This document shows, one piece after another, positions 7,871 to 16,013 of a stretch of DNA of 23,771 nucleotides; positions within the stretch are counted from its first letter, which is position 1; every line of letters starts with the position of its first letter. The notes beneath the pieces are model-generated. The model was not told the origin of the DNA. It worked only from the letters and a program-made list of their open reading frames with translations, and did no database searches. Location: the NCBI GenBank assembly GCA_938045435.1, contig CALIBA010000157.1:1-23771 (forward strand), given 5' to 3'. Source of the DNA: an uncultured Selenomonas sp. GTDB taxonomy: Bacteria > Bacillota > Negativicutes > Selenomonadales > Selenomonadaceae. A program made the translations under genes and the position numbers.

Positions 7871-7899
7871 TTGACAAAGCAATTGTGCAATGCTATAGT
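7871..7899 (+). promoter_or_regulatory. Sigma-70-type promoter of the riboswitch/receptor operon
   Basis: A perfect -35 box TTGACA at 7871-7876 and a -10 box TATAGT at 7894-7899, separated by 17 bases. Transcription should begin near 7906, about 30 bases before the riboswitch aptamer. This is the strongest promoter match seen in the window. Confidence 0.85.
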
Positions 7900-7935
7900 T
7901 CGATAAAAATTATTTTGAAAATTAAATACAGATTG

Positions 7936-8122
7936 GATCAGGTGTTGCAAGACTTAATAGGGAATCCGGTAAAAGAATTGACGGCGGGCAGTCCCGCGCA
8001 GTTCTGCTGGCCGGAGCGGTCCCGCCACTGTGACAGCGAGCGAATCCGCACAATGCCACTGGGGAATATGCCCTGGGAAGGCGCGGTAAGCGAGGAACTG
8101 GAGCCAGGAGAACTGCCTGATC
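7936..8122 (+). promoter_or_regulatory. Cobalamin (B12) riboswitch aptamer
   Basis: The hallmarks of the cobalamin riboswitch appear in order. The closing helix P1 is formed by GATCAGG (7936-7942) with CCTGATC (8116-8122). Between them are TTAATAGGGAATCCGGT (7954-7970), CCCGCCACTGTGACAG (8021-8036), GCCACTG (8055-8061) with CTGGGAAGGC (8073-8082), and the B12 box AGCCAGGAGAACTGCC (8102-8117). In known examples, binding of adenosyl- or other cobalamin turns off uptake genes. Here the aptamer leads the two receptor genes, so the receptors should be made when cobalamin is scarce. Confidence 0.95.
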
Positions 8123-8231
8123 GACGATCGCCGCTTTTACCTGCGAGAGATGGGGATGGGGATTCAGATACAAAAGCACATTGCTTGTTTCGTGACATCG
8201 GAATAAGTCATGCGGTTTTCTGGAAAGTGAG

Positions 8232-8270
8232 CTCTTTCCTGCGATGCAGGAAGGAGTTTTTGTTTTGTTT
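8232..8270 (+). terminator. Intrinsic terminator serving as riboswitch expression platform
   Basis: CTCTTTCCTGC (8232-8242) pairs along its full length with GCAGGAAGGAG (8246-8256), with one G-U wobble and a 3-base loop. A T-rich run (TTTTTGTTTTGTTT, 8257-8270) follows. The hairpin lies between the aptamer and the start codon at 8285, so transcriptional termination on ligand binding is the likely switch. I did not identify the antiterminator strand; the stretch 8123-8231 must hold it if this model is right. Confidence 0.85.
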
Positions 8271-8284
8271 AGGAGGAGATTGGT

Positions 8285-10207
8285 ATGAAGAAGATGGGTT
8301 CCAGCAGACGACTTCGCGCAGTTCTTGCGGCTTCACTTACGTTGGGGACACTGTCTGCGAGTGCGTGTGTCTCTGCTGCAGAAGGACAGGAGGCAGCAGT
8401 GCAGCACGATCTTGGAGATACGGTTGTCACAGCAACGCGCACGCCGAATATGGAGCTGAAGGCGAACGCGAATATCACTGTGATTACGGGACGGGATATA
8501 GAACGGCGCCACTATACGGATCTGACGCAGGCGCTACGCGATGTGCCCGGTCTCGTCATCAATCAATATGCGCCGGCGGGCTATAACAACAGCAGCAAGA
8601 TTTTCATCAACGGCTCGGAGGATGTCGTTGTGCTTATTGATGGAGTACGGCAGAACTATGCGGGCGGTACGGGGGCGTCCCTCGCGTCCGCGCTGAAGGA
8701 TCTCGGCGGCATCGACCGTATCGAGGTACTGCACGGCTCGGCCTCGACCCTCTATGGTTCGGATGCAAAGGGCGGGGTCATCAACATCATCACCAAGAGA
8801 GCAACGGGGATGCAGACGACGCTTGAGGCGGCTTACGGGAGTTTTGGACGGCAGCTGTACAGCATCACCAATGCGGGTGGTATGAATGGATGGGATTGGC
8901 GGCTCAAATACCAGAAGGATAAGAGCAGCGATTTTAAGGATGCGCATGGTGATGAGACACCGTCGCGGCTCGATGCGGATTCTGTCAACGTACATCTTGG
9001 CAGGCAACTCAGCAAGGCATCCTATCTTGGGCTCAATTTTCGCTCCTACAAGGATGAGGATCGCTATCAGGCACTCTATGAAAAGCGGCAGGGGCTTCAC
9101 CAAAACAGTGGGAATTACGACCATTTTGACGGCAATCTGATCTGGAATGTACAGATCGATGATACAACGAAAAATCAGATGAGCGTTTCCCGCAGCAAGT
9201 ACGACTATGATATATTCACCTATGGCACATGGACGCCGAATGGCTCGCTCTATGACTTCGGTGTCCGGAGCTGGAAGTTCAGCGATCAGTTCGACAAGCG
9301 GATGGGCGATCATCTCTTGACGGCGGGATTTGAGTTTACGCGGGATGAGACGACGATTCAAAATAATGGGAATGTGAGCCTCGATGGGCGCGTTCTTTTG
9401 AACCGATCTTTCTATATCCAAGATCAGTGGAGCATCCTGCCCGTGCTCAAACTCACAGCGGGCATTCGACATGACAGGAACTCTGCCTTTGGCAGTCACA
9501 ATAGTCCGAGCGTCAGCCTCGGCTTTGATCTCGATCCAATGACGCACGCTTATGTTTCTTACAGTGCGTATTTCCTGACGCCAACGCCGAATCAGCTCTA
9601 TGCCCCCATCTACGGAAATGCAGATCTAAAGCCGGAGTCCGGCAATACGAGAGAGATCGGTATCGCACGTGATTTTGGCAAGGGACTTAACCTCACGGCA
9701 AGTTACTTTAAGCGGCATTCAAAGAACCGTATTGGTTACCATCCTATGACCTATCAGAACATCAACGTCGGGGACGAGGATGCGCACGGGTGGTCGGTAC
9801 AGCTTACAAAACGCGTCGATTCGCATTTGCGGGCGCGCCTTGGCTATACAAAGACCCACATCGGCAGAACAGAGCAGCGCGGGCGGAATGTTGACGGCTA
9901 TCTGCCTGAGGATCAGTGGAATATCGGCGTGGATTACCGCAACCGTGCGTTTGACACATCGCTGCTTGCACGCGGCATCATCGGGCGGCCGGGACCTGTG
10001 CGCGGGGCGTTCCCCACAGAGAATTACTGGGTCGTCGATCTTGCGATGAACTATCGGATTGCTGATGCAACGAAGGTCTATCTAAAAGTCAATAATCTTT
10101 TCGATCAGTTCTATGCGGAGCACTCCAATGTAAAATGGGGCAGCCCCGGTGAGTGGTGGACCGCGCCCGGACGCAATTTCATGGTGGGCATTGAGCAGAG
10201 TTTCTAA
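8285..10207 (+). CDS. TonB-dependent outer-membrane receptor, BtuB/CirA-like
   Basis: A 640-residue outer-membrane receptor. A signal peptide covers about residues 1-32 (cleavage near CVSAA). A TonB box DTVVTATR follows at about 45-52, then the plug domain (ITVITGRDIERRHYTDLTQALRDVPG..., with IDGVRQNYAGG and IDRIEVLHGSASTLYGSDAKGGVINIITK). The rest is the 22-strand barrel, ending in FMVGIEQSF with the C-terminal aromatic needed for outer-membrane insertion. AGGAGGAGAT at 8271-8280 is an excellent ribosome site. Placement behind a cobalamin riboswitch makes a corrinoid the best guess for the ligand. Haem or siderophore receptors share the same fold, so the substrate stays an inference. Confidence 0.92.
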   Translation: MKKMGSSRRLRAVLAASLTLGTLSASACVSAAEGQEAAVQHDLGDTVVTATRTPNMELKANANITVITGRDIERRHYTDLTQALRDVPGLVINQYAPAGYNNSSKIFINGSEDVVVLIDGVRQNYAGGTGASLASALKDLGGIDRIEVLHGSASTLYGSDAKGGVINIITKRATGMQTTLEAAYGSFGRQLYSITNAGGMNGWDWRLKYQKDKSSDFKDAHGDETPSRLDADSVNVHLGRQLSKASYLGLNFRSYKDEDRYQALYEKRQGLHQNSGNYDHFDGNLIWNVQIDDTTKNQMSVSRSKYDYDIFTYGTWTPNGSLYDFGVRSWKFSDQFDKRMGDHLLTAGFEFTRDETTIQNNGNVSLDGRVLLNRSFYIQDQWSILPVLKLTAGIRHDRNSAFGSHNSPSVSLGFDLDPMTHAYVSYSAYFLTPTPNQLYAPIYGNADLKPESGNTREIGIARDFGKGLNLTASYFKRHSKNRIGYHPMTYQNINVGDEDAHGWSVQLTKRVDSHLRARLGYTKTHIGRTEQRGRNVDGYLPEDQWNIGVDYRNRAFDTSLLARGIIGRPGPVRGAFPTENYWVVDLAMNYRIADATKVYLKVNNLFDQFYAEHSNVKWGSPGEWWTAPGRNFMVGIEQSF

Positions 10208-10216
10208 GGAGAAAAA

Positions 10217-12211
10217 ATGAAGGAAAATAAGGGAAGTAAAAAGATGCTTGCGCTGCTGATCGCATCGGCGCTTTCTGCCGGCAACGGCAGCGCCTTTGCT
10301 GCCGGCATGACAGCGGCGGAGGATTTGGAGGATCTGCCCAGTTATTCGCTTGGCGAGGTGGTCGTGACGGCGACGCGCACGCAGAAACGAGATGTGGATG
10401 TACCGGCAGCGACGACGGTCATCACGGCAGATGAGATCAAGGAGAGCGGCGCAGCAAGTGCTGCTGATGTCCTGGAGCAGGAAAATGGATTTATCTACAA
10501 GGCATTCGGTCCCAACGGAGCGGCGATGGGGACGATGAGCAATGAGGTGAACGTACGCGGCTTTAAGGGCGGTATGCTGATCCTCATGAATGGCAATCCG
10601 ATTTCGTGGCGCGGCAAGTACAATCTCGATGCGATTCCTGCGGGCAGTATCGAGCGCATTGAAATCGTCAAGGGCAGCGGCTCTGTCCTCTATGGCAGTG
10701 AGGCTATGAGCGGCGTCGTCAATATCATCACGAAGAAGGGGGCTGCCAATAAGGTATATGCAGGCTTTGGCAGCCACGGACAGCAGACATACGGCGTGAG
10801 TGTCGGCGATGAACGCTTTGGCATCTACTATAACTATGATAAGTGGGGCCGGCGGAACGGAGCAACATATAGCGATGTCGATGTAAGAAACTTCCGGGGA
10901 GAAACGCGTACAGATCTCCGCGATATTGAAAAGCGCAACGTGGGCGTGAGCTATCGGATCAGCCCCCATCTGAGCTTCCTGTTGAACTACTATGATACAG
11001 AGGCGACTTATAGACGCACGATTACGCAGGTTATGCGCAGTGCGCAGAGGCTGCACGTTGGGGAGCCGTACAATGCCCGTACATATGAGACGCAGCGGTA
11101 TATCACGCAGCTTAATTACAGTGATCGGAACTTTAAGGGAAGTCTCTATTTCAATACGGGGACGACGGAGGCGACCGGGCCTGTCTATATCTCAAAAGTC
11201 GGCAGACGCACGCCGGAGGGATGGTATAATACCCGCGAGAAAAATACGACGTATGGGATGGATTTGCAGCGTACTTGGCAGATGAACAAGGCAACGGCGA
11301 TTTTCGGTGCGCACCTTGAGCACGAGGGGTACAGCTCCCTGCCTGCGCATGACACGGCACAGGGGAAATACTATGCGCGCAACAACTGGGGCGTGTTTGG
11401 TCAGTGGGAGCAGCGCTTTGACAAGCGGAACACCGGGATCTTTGGTCTGCGTGAAACATGGACAAGCGGCGCGATGAAGCACCAGAACTACAACAATCTC
11501 AGCGCTGCGGCACAATGGCTTCACAAACTGGACAGCGACACCAGTCTCTATCTGAACATCAGTCAGTCGTTCATCATGCCGACTTTTGCACAGATGTACA
11601 AGGACAACAGCATGCAGATCCCCTCGCCGAATCTAAAGCCCCAGACCGGCATCAACTATGAAATCGGCTGGAAGAAAACCCATGGTGCACATGCATGGAA
11701 AGCAGCGCTGTTCCATATGTATATCAAGGACAATATTACGGCAACGCTGAACAAAGCGAGAACAGAGTATAAGTATACCAATGAGGATTTCCGCAATACC
11801 GGATTTGAGCTGTCCGATGAGATTCAGGGCAAACATGGATTCTCTTACAATTGGGGGGTGACATGGCAGAATCCGGAGACGAGGAGCACAGAAAAAGAGG
11901 TCGGATGGGAACGCACCTTCGGCAAAGTGCAGCTCACGGGCGGCGTGACGTATAAAAAGGGAAAATGGGCATCGACGCTCACGGGATCCTATCTCGCCGG
12001 GCGTGTGCAGTCCCCATCGAATGCACTTGCATATCGGTCGAAGCCGTACCTTCTCACCAGCTGGAATACGAGCTATGCCCCGGACGAGCATAGTGAGTTC
12101 AGCCTGCGGATTGACAACGTGCTCAACCGCGATGACGTGACTACGCATACAGGATCTGACTATTATGTATCACCCACAAGCTTTTTGCTGCGCTATGGGT
12201 ATAAATTCTAA
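10217..12211 (+). CDS. Second TonB-dependent outer-membrane receptor
   Basis: A 664-residue receptor, the second gene of the riboswitch operon, 9 bases after the first, with AAGGAG at 10206-10211. A signal peptide ends near residue 28 (SAFA). A TonB box EVVVTATR is at about 47-54. The plug carries VNVRGFKGGMLILMNGNPIS and IERIEIVKGSGSVLYGSEAM, followed by GVVNIITK. The barrel ends in FLLRYGYKF with a terminal Phe. It is not a recent duplicate of the first receptor: plug loops and barrel differ widely, and only family motifs are shared. Two receptors behind one B12 switch suggests they take different corrinoids, or that this one binds another ligand used together with B12. Confidence 0.9.
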   Translation: MKENKGSKKMLALLIASALSAGNGSAFAAGMTAAEDLEDLPSYSLGEVVVTATRTQKRDVDVPAATTVITADEIKESGAASAADVLEQENGFIYKAFGPNGAAMGTMSNEVNVRGFKGGMLILMNGNPISWRGKYNLDAIPAGSIERIEIVKGSGSVLYGSEAMSGVVNIITKKGAANKVYAGFGSHGQQTYGVSVGDERFGIYYNYDKWGRRNGATYSDVDVRNFRGETRTDLRDIEKRNVGVSYRISPHLSFLLNYYDTEATYRRTITQVMRSAQRLHVGEPYNARTYETQRYITQLNYSDRNFKGSLYFNTGTTEATGPVYISKVGRRTPEGWYNTREKNTTYGMDLQRTWQMNKATAIFGAHLEHEGYSSLPAHDTAQGKYYARNNWGVFGQWEQRFDKRNTGIFGLRETWTSGAMKHQNYNNLSAAAQWLHKLDSDTSLYLNISQSFIMPTFAQMYKDNSMQIPSPNLKPQTGINYEIGWKKTHGAHAWKAALFHMYIKDNITATLNKARTEYKYTNEDFRNTGFELSDEIQGKHGFSYNWGVTWQNPETRSTEKEVGWERTFGKVQLTGGVTYKKGKWASTLTGSYLAGRVQSPSNALAYRSKPYLLTSWNTSYAPDEHSEFSLRIDNVLNRDDVTTHTGSDYYVSPTSFLLRYGYKF

Positions 12212-12282
12212 GCACGGCACCCGCTGGCAGCAGGATTCTGCGCTGCATGGGGAAAGATACTGCCTGTAAAATACGATAGAGC

Positions 12283-12314
12283 AGGCGGCGCATAGACTTG
12301 TGCGCCGCCTTTTT
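12283..12314 (+). terminator. Intrinsic terminator after the receptor operon
   Basis: A perfect 10-base-pair GC-rich stem (AGGCGGCGCA at 12283-12292 with TGCGCCGCCT at 12301-12310), an 8-base loop, then TTTT. It closes the riboswitch/receptor transcription unit. Confidence 0.9.
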
Positions 12315-12318
12315 CCAT

Positions 12319-12347
12319 TTGAAAGAGGAACGTCTGAATGCTATACT
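12319..12347 (+). promoter_or_regulatory. Sigma-70-type promoter for the DUF1232-topB operon
   Basis: TTGAAA at 12319-12324 and TATACT at 12342-12347 with 17-base spacing, directly after the terminator and 35 bases before the start at 12383. Confidence 0.75.
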
Positions 12348-12382
12348 AGGTATATAGTGATGTACGGTTCATGGAGGTCTCT

Positions 12383-12742
12383 ATGCTGCGAATCTTTATG
12401 CTTTTGCGGATGCTGCGCCGTGATCTTGCGGTACTGCTTCTCTCTCTGCTGCGGCGAGATACGCCGCGGGCGGTAAAGGTGTTGTTTCCACTTGCACTTC
12501 TCTATCTTATCAGTCCGGTCGATCTCATTCCCGATGCGATTCCCGTTCTCGGGGCCGTGGATGACGCGGTGATCCTGCCCGCAGCGACGGCATTTCTCGT
12601 TCGGATGCTGCCGCCGCAGATTCGTGCACAGAGCGAGCAGCGCGTGACGCGTTACGGAACGATGGTTCTGGTCGCGGCGTCCATTGTCGTGCTGGTCTGG
12701 ATCGCGCTGATTTTCTTCGCGCTCTCGCGGGTGTTTTCATGA
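12383..12742 (+). CDS. DUF1232 (YkvA-like) small membrane protein
   Basis: A 119-residue protein of the DUF1232 family, function unknown. The family core is clear at about residues 34-70: a hydrophobic helix, then YLISPVDLIPDAIPVLGAVDDAV. A second membrane helix lies at about 94-114 (MVLVAASIVVLVWIALIFFA). ATG at 12383 is chosen because GGAGG (12373-12377) sits 5 bases upstream; the in-frame ATG at 12371 would place that ribosome site inside the gene. The stop overlaps the topB start by 4 bases (ATGA), so the two are translationally coupled. A functional link to DNA topology is not implied by this alone. Confidence 0.85.
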   Translation: MLRIFMLLRMLRRDLAVLLLSLLRRDTPRAVKVLFPLALLYLISPVDLIPDAIPVLGAVDDAVILPAATAFLVRMLPPQIRAQSEQRVTRYGTMVLVAASIVVLVWIALIFFALSRVFS

Positions 12743-14856
12743 GGCTCTACATCGCAGAGAAGCCAAGCGTCGGGCGTGCGCTCGCCGCGTGTCTTCCGGG
12801 GCCGCATCGAAGGGGGGCCGGCTATATCGAAACGGGCGGCGGCATTGTGACATGGCTTTTTGGGCATGTTCTGCGGCAGGCGGAGCCGGAGGAATACGAC
12901 CCAAAGCTCAGGCGTTGGCGCATGGAAGATCTGCCTATTCTGCCGGATACGTGGAAACTCGTTGTGAGTGAAACGGCACGGCAGCAGTTCGGTGTTGTAA
13001 AGGGGCTGCTTGAACGCGCCGATGAAATTGTCCATGGCGGCGACCCAGACCGCGAGGGACAGCTGCTCGTGGATGAGGTGCTTGATTTTCTCGGCAATCA
13101 AAAGCCTGTGCGACGTATTCTCCTAAATGCACTTGATGATAAAAGCATTCACGATGCACTTGATAATCTGCGTGAAAATCGGGATTTTTTACCGCTGAAA
13201 TACTCTGCGCTTGCACGTGCAAGGGCGGACTGGCTCATCGGGATGAATCTCTCACGCGCCTATACACTCGCTGCACGGCGTGCAGGGCATGCACGCATCA
13301 TCCTGCCCGTCGGGCGGGTAAAGACACCGACACTTGCGCTTGTCGTGCGTCGGGAGCGGGAAATTGAACAGTTCAAACCGGAGACCTATTATCTCGTAGA
13401 CGCAGTATTTCGCACGGAGGCGGGCATGTCTTTTCGTGCACGCTGGCAGCCCTCCGAGCAGCACACGCCGCTCGATGCACAGGGACGGCTCGTTGATGAG
13501 AGGGCAGCGCGCGCTGCGCTGGCGGCATTTGCGGAGGAGCCCATGAGCGGCAAGGTTACGGGCTATGAGCGGAGGAAAAAGGAGGAGCCGCCGCCGCTTC
13601 CCTTTTCGCTCTCTGCGCTGCAAGTGCTTGCGGGCAAACGATACGGCTATGAGCCGCAGCTTGTGCTCGACACAGCACAGAAGCTCTATGAGGAAAAACT
13701 GACAAGCTATCCGCGCTCCGATGCAGAATATCTGCCCCTCAATCAGCACCGAGATGCCGTGAAAATTCTCGGCAATCTCAGCGCACTGGATGGCAGCGAA
13801 CTTGCTGGATGGGCAGCCCATGCGGACGCCTCCCAAAAGTCACGTGCATGGAACGATGCGAACATCTCGGCACATCACGCAATCATCCCGACGACAGTTT
13901 TCCCGAACCTCGCGCGTTTGAGCGAAACGGAACGCCGCATCTATACATTGATCGCACGCGCCTATATCGCGCAGTTTTATCCAAACTATGTCTATGATCA
14001 GACGAAGGCAGAGATCTGCTATCATGATGCGCTTTTTACGGCACGCGGGCGTACGGAGCGCACGGCAGGATGGCGCATCATGTACCGTACGGGGAAAGAG
14101 GCAGAGGCAGATGCGGAAAAGGAAGATGAGGAGAGCGCCGTGCTGCCCCCAATGAAGAAAGGGGATTTTGCACACTATACCTCAGCGGAGCTGCGCACGC
14201 GGCAGACGAAACCTCCTGTTAGATTTACCCCTGCAACGCTTTTGCAGGGGATGAAGGAAATCCACAAATACGTCAAGGATGAGACGGCGAAGAAGATGCT
14301 GCGCGATGTTTCCGGCATCGGTACAGAAGCGACGCGCGCGAGCATCATTGAGGATTTGATTCATCGAAAGTTCCTGCATGCTGCAGGCAAGAAAAAAGTG
14401 CTGACACCGACGGCAGAGGCCTATCTGCTCATTGATGCGCTTCCCGATACGATGACCTATCCCGATGCGACGGCGGTTTGGGAAGACCGTCTGCATGCTA
14501 TGGCAAAAGGGGAGGGCTCGCCCGAAGAATTCCTTGACGGACAGGCGGCGTTTGCCCGCGCACTCTGCACGGCTGCGCTTACGGCACGTATCAAGGGCGG
14601 TGATGGGCCGCCCTGTCCGCGGTGTGGGCAGGGCGTCATGCAAAAACGCAAGGGAAAGCACGGCGTCTTTTGGGGGTGCTCCGCCTTTCCTCAGTGCCGC
14701 ATGACGGCGAATGATGCCGACGGCGTACCGGACTTTACAGGCAGCAACGCGCGTACGGCGCAGGAGTGTGCCGCGCCCATAGGCGCTGCACAGCGAAGCT
14801 ATACGCCGACCGCCGATGAGCAGGCGGAGATGGATGCCATCTTTTTGGGAGAGTAA
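12739..14856 (+). CDS. topB: DNA topoisomerase III (type IA)
   Basis: A 705-residue type IA topoisomerase that relaxes and decatenates DNA by cutting one strand through a 5'-phosphotyrosine. The Toprim domain begins at once (MRLYIAEKPSVGRAL, catalytic E7) and holds the metal site DPDREGQ at residues 102-108. The active-site tyrosine is Y324 in KLTSYPRSDAEYLP, close to Y328 of E. coli TopB. Later conserved blocks include HHAIIPT and ISGIGTEATRASIIEDL-like residues (here VSGIGTEATRAS). A C-terminal four-cysteine zinc finger (C626, C629, C647, C653) is intact. The start overlaps the DUF1232 gene, and the stop is one base before the helicase start. Confidence 0.96.
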   Translation: MRLYIAEKPSVGRALAACLPGPHRRGAGYIETGGGIVTWLFGHVLRQAEPEEYDPKLRRWRMEDLPILPDTWKLVVSETARQQFGVVKGLLERADEIVHGGDPDREGQLLVDEVLDFLGNQKPVRRILLNALDDKSIHDALDNLRENRDFLPLKYSALARARADWLIGMNLSRAYTLAARRAGHARIILPVGRVKTPTLALVVRREREIEQFKPETYYLVDAVFRTEAGMSFRARWQPSEQHTPLDAQGRLVDERAARAALAAFAEEPMSGKVTGYERRKKEEPPPLPFSLSALQVLAGKRYGYEPQLVLDTAQKLYEEKLTSYPRSDAEYLPLNQHRDAVKILGNLSALDGSELAGWAAHADASQKSRAWNDANISAHHAIIPTTVFPNLARLSETERRIYTLIARAYIAQFYPNYVYDQTKAEICYHDALFTARGRTERTAGWRIMYRTGKEAEADAEKEDEESAVLPPMKKGDFAHYTSAELRTRQTKPPVRFTPATLLQGMKEIHKYVKDETAKKMLRDVSGIGTEATRASIIEDLIHRKFLHAAGKKKVLTPTAEAYLLIDALPDTMTYPDATAVWEDRLHAMAKGEGSPEEFLDGQAAFARALCTAALTARIKGGDGPPCPRCGQGVMQKRKGKHGVFWGCSAFPQCRMTANDADGVPDFTGSNARTAQECAAPIGAAQRSYTPTADEQAEMDAIFLGE

Positions 14857-14857
14857 T

Positions 14858-15958
14858 ATGACGACATTTACATCGCTCGGTGTCTCAGAAGGGCTTGTAG
14901 CTGCCCTTGCAGCGCGCGGCATCAAGGAGCCGACAGCGATACAGGAAACATTGATCCCGGCTGCGTACGCGGGAGAAAATCTCATCGGCGAGGCGCCGAC
15001 GGGTACGGGAAAGACCCTTGCCTATCTCCTGCCTCTGCTCGACCGCATGGATCCGAAGGTGCGCACGGCGCAGGCACTCGTCCTTGCACCGACACATGAG
15101 CTTGCCGTTCAGATTGCGGGCGTTGCACGTGCGCTTGCAGCAGGCGCGGCGCTGCCCTGTGGTGTGCAGGCGCTCATTGGCGGCGCCAGTATCAAGCGTC
15201 AGATAGAATCGCTCAAAAAAAAGCCGCAGCTTATCATCGGCTCTGCCGTGCGCCTCTTAGAGCTGCACCGCATGGGAAAACTCAAACTCTCCGAAGTGCG
15301 GATGTGCGTCCTCGATGAGTTTGATCGTCTGCTCGGAAAGCAACTTCTCTCTGATGTACGTGCCCTTATGCGGTTGCTGCCGGAGGGGCAGACGCTTCTC
15401 CTTTCCGCGACAGCACCCAAGGGGGCTGTCCGTACAGCGGAGGAGCTGTTTGCACCGCGTCATATTCGCGTGACGGAGCCATGTGGAATACGTGAAAACT
15501 ACTATCATATTACAGCGTTTCGTGATAAAATAAAAGCGGTGCAAAAACTGACGCGCCGGTTGCCCATTATGCGCGGGCTTGTTTTCGTCGGTCGCAGCTT
15601 TGATGCGGCGAATGCAGCGTCGAAGCTGCGCTATGAGGGGATTGCTGCCGCAGTGCTGCTCGGGAAAGAGCGCCGTGAGCAGCGGCGTGCGGCGCTCGAT
15701 GCCGTGCGCACGGGACGTGCGAGGCTCCTGATTGCGACAGATCTCGCGGCGCGCGGGCTCGATATTGAGGATGTGGATTACGTCATCAACCTCGACCTGC
15801 CCGACGACGTACGTTCCTACCGCCACCGTGCGGGGCGCACGGCGCGTGCGGGCAAGGGGGGCAGTATCATCTCTCTTGTCGATGAGAGAGAGCTTGCCAA
15901 ACTCAAGCTCCTTGCGTCCCGCATGGCACTCGCACTGCGTCAGCTGCCCCGCAGCTGA
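14858..15958 (+). CDS. DEAD-box-family RNA helicase with DEFD motif II
   Basis: A 366-residue superfamily-2 helicase core with almost no extra tails. Motifs seen: Q-motif region (F4 and Q29 in PTAIQ), motif I APTGTGKT at 46-53, motif Ia PTHELA, motif II as DEFD at 153-156 in place of DEAD, motif III SAT at 183-185, and in the second domain LIATDLAARGLDIEDVDYVINLDLP and motif VI HRAGRTARAG. The usual TPGR motif Ib is replaced by GSAVRL. The start at ATG 14858 is one base past the topB stop, with GGGAGAG at 14848-14853 inside topB; an upstream in-frame start at 14816 would overlap topB and lacks a ribosome site. RNA remodelling is the probable role. DEFD is an uncommon but tolerated variant. 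Confidence 0.92.
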   Translation: MTTFTSLGVSEGLVAALAARGIKEPTAIQETLIPAAYAGENLIGEAPTGTGKTLAYLLPLLDRMDPKVRTAQALVLAPTHELAVQIAGVARALAAGAALPCGVQALIGGASIKRQIESLKKKPQLIIGSAVRLLELHRMGKLKLSEVRMCVLDEFDRLLGKQLLSDVRALMRLLPEGQTLLLSATAPKGAVRTAEELFAPRHIRVTEPCGIRENYYHITAFRDKIKAVQKLTRRLPIMRGLVFVGRSFDAANAASKLRYEGIAAAVLLGKERREQRRAALDAVRTGRARLLIATDLAARGLDIEDVDYVINLDLPDDVRSYRHRAGRTARAGKGGSIISLVDERELAKLKLLASRMALALRQLPRS

Positions 15959-16013
15959 TGCCTTTGGTGCTTTCCTGCCGCGGGCACTCGATTCCTAAAG
16001 GAGGATTTACCCC

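Noticed and set aside
7780..8586. 268-codon plus-strand open frame across the riboswitch
   Set aside because: It runs through the promoter, aptamer and terminator and into the receptor in another frame; its translation has no domain and the RNA structures explain the region.
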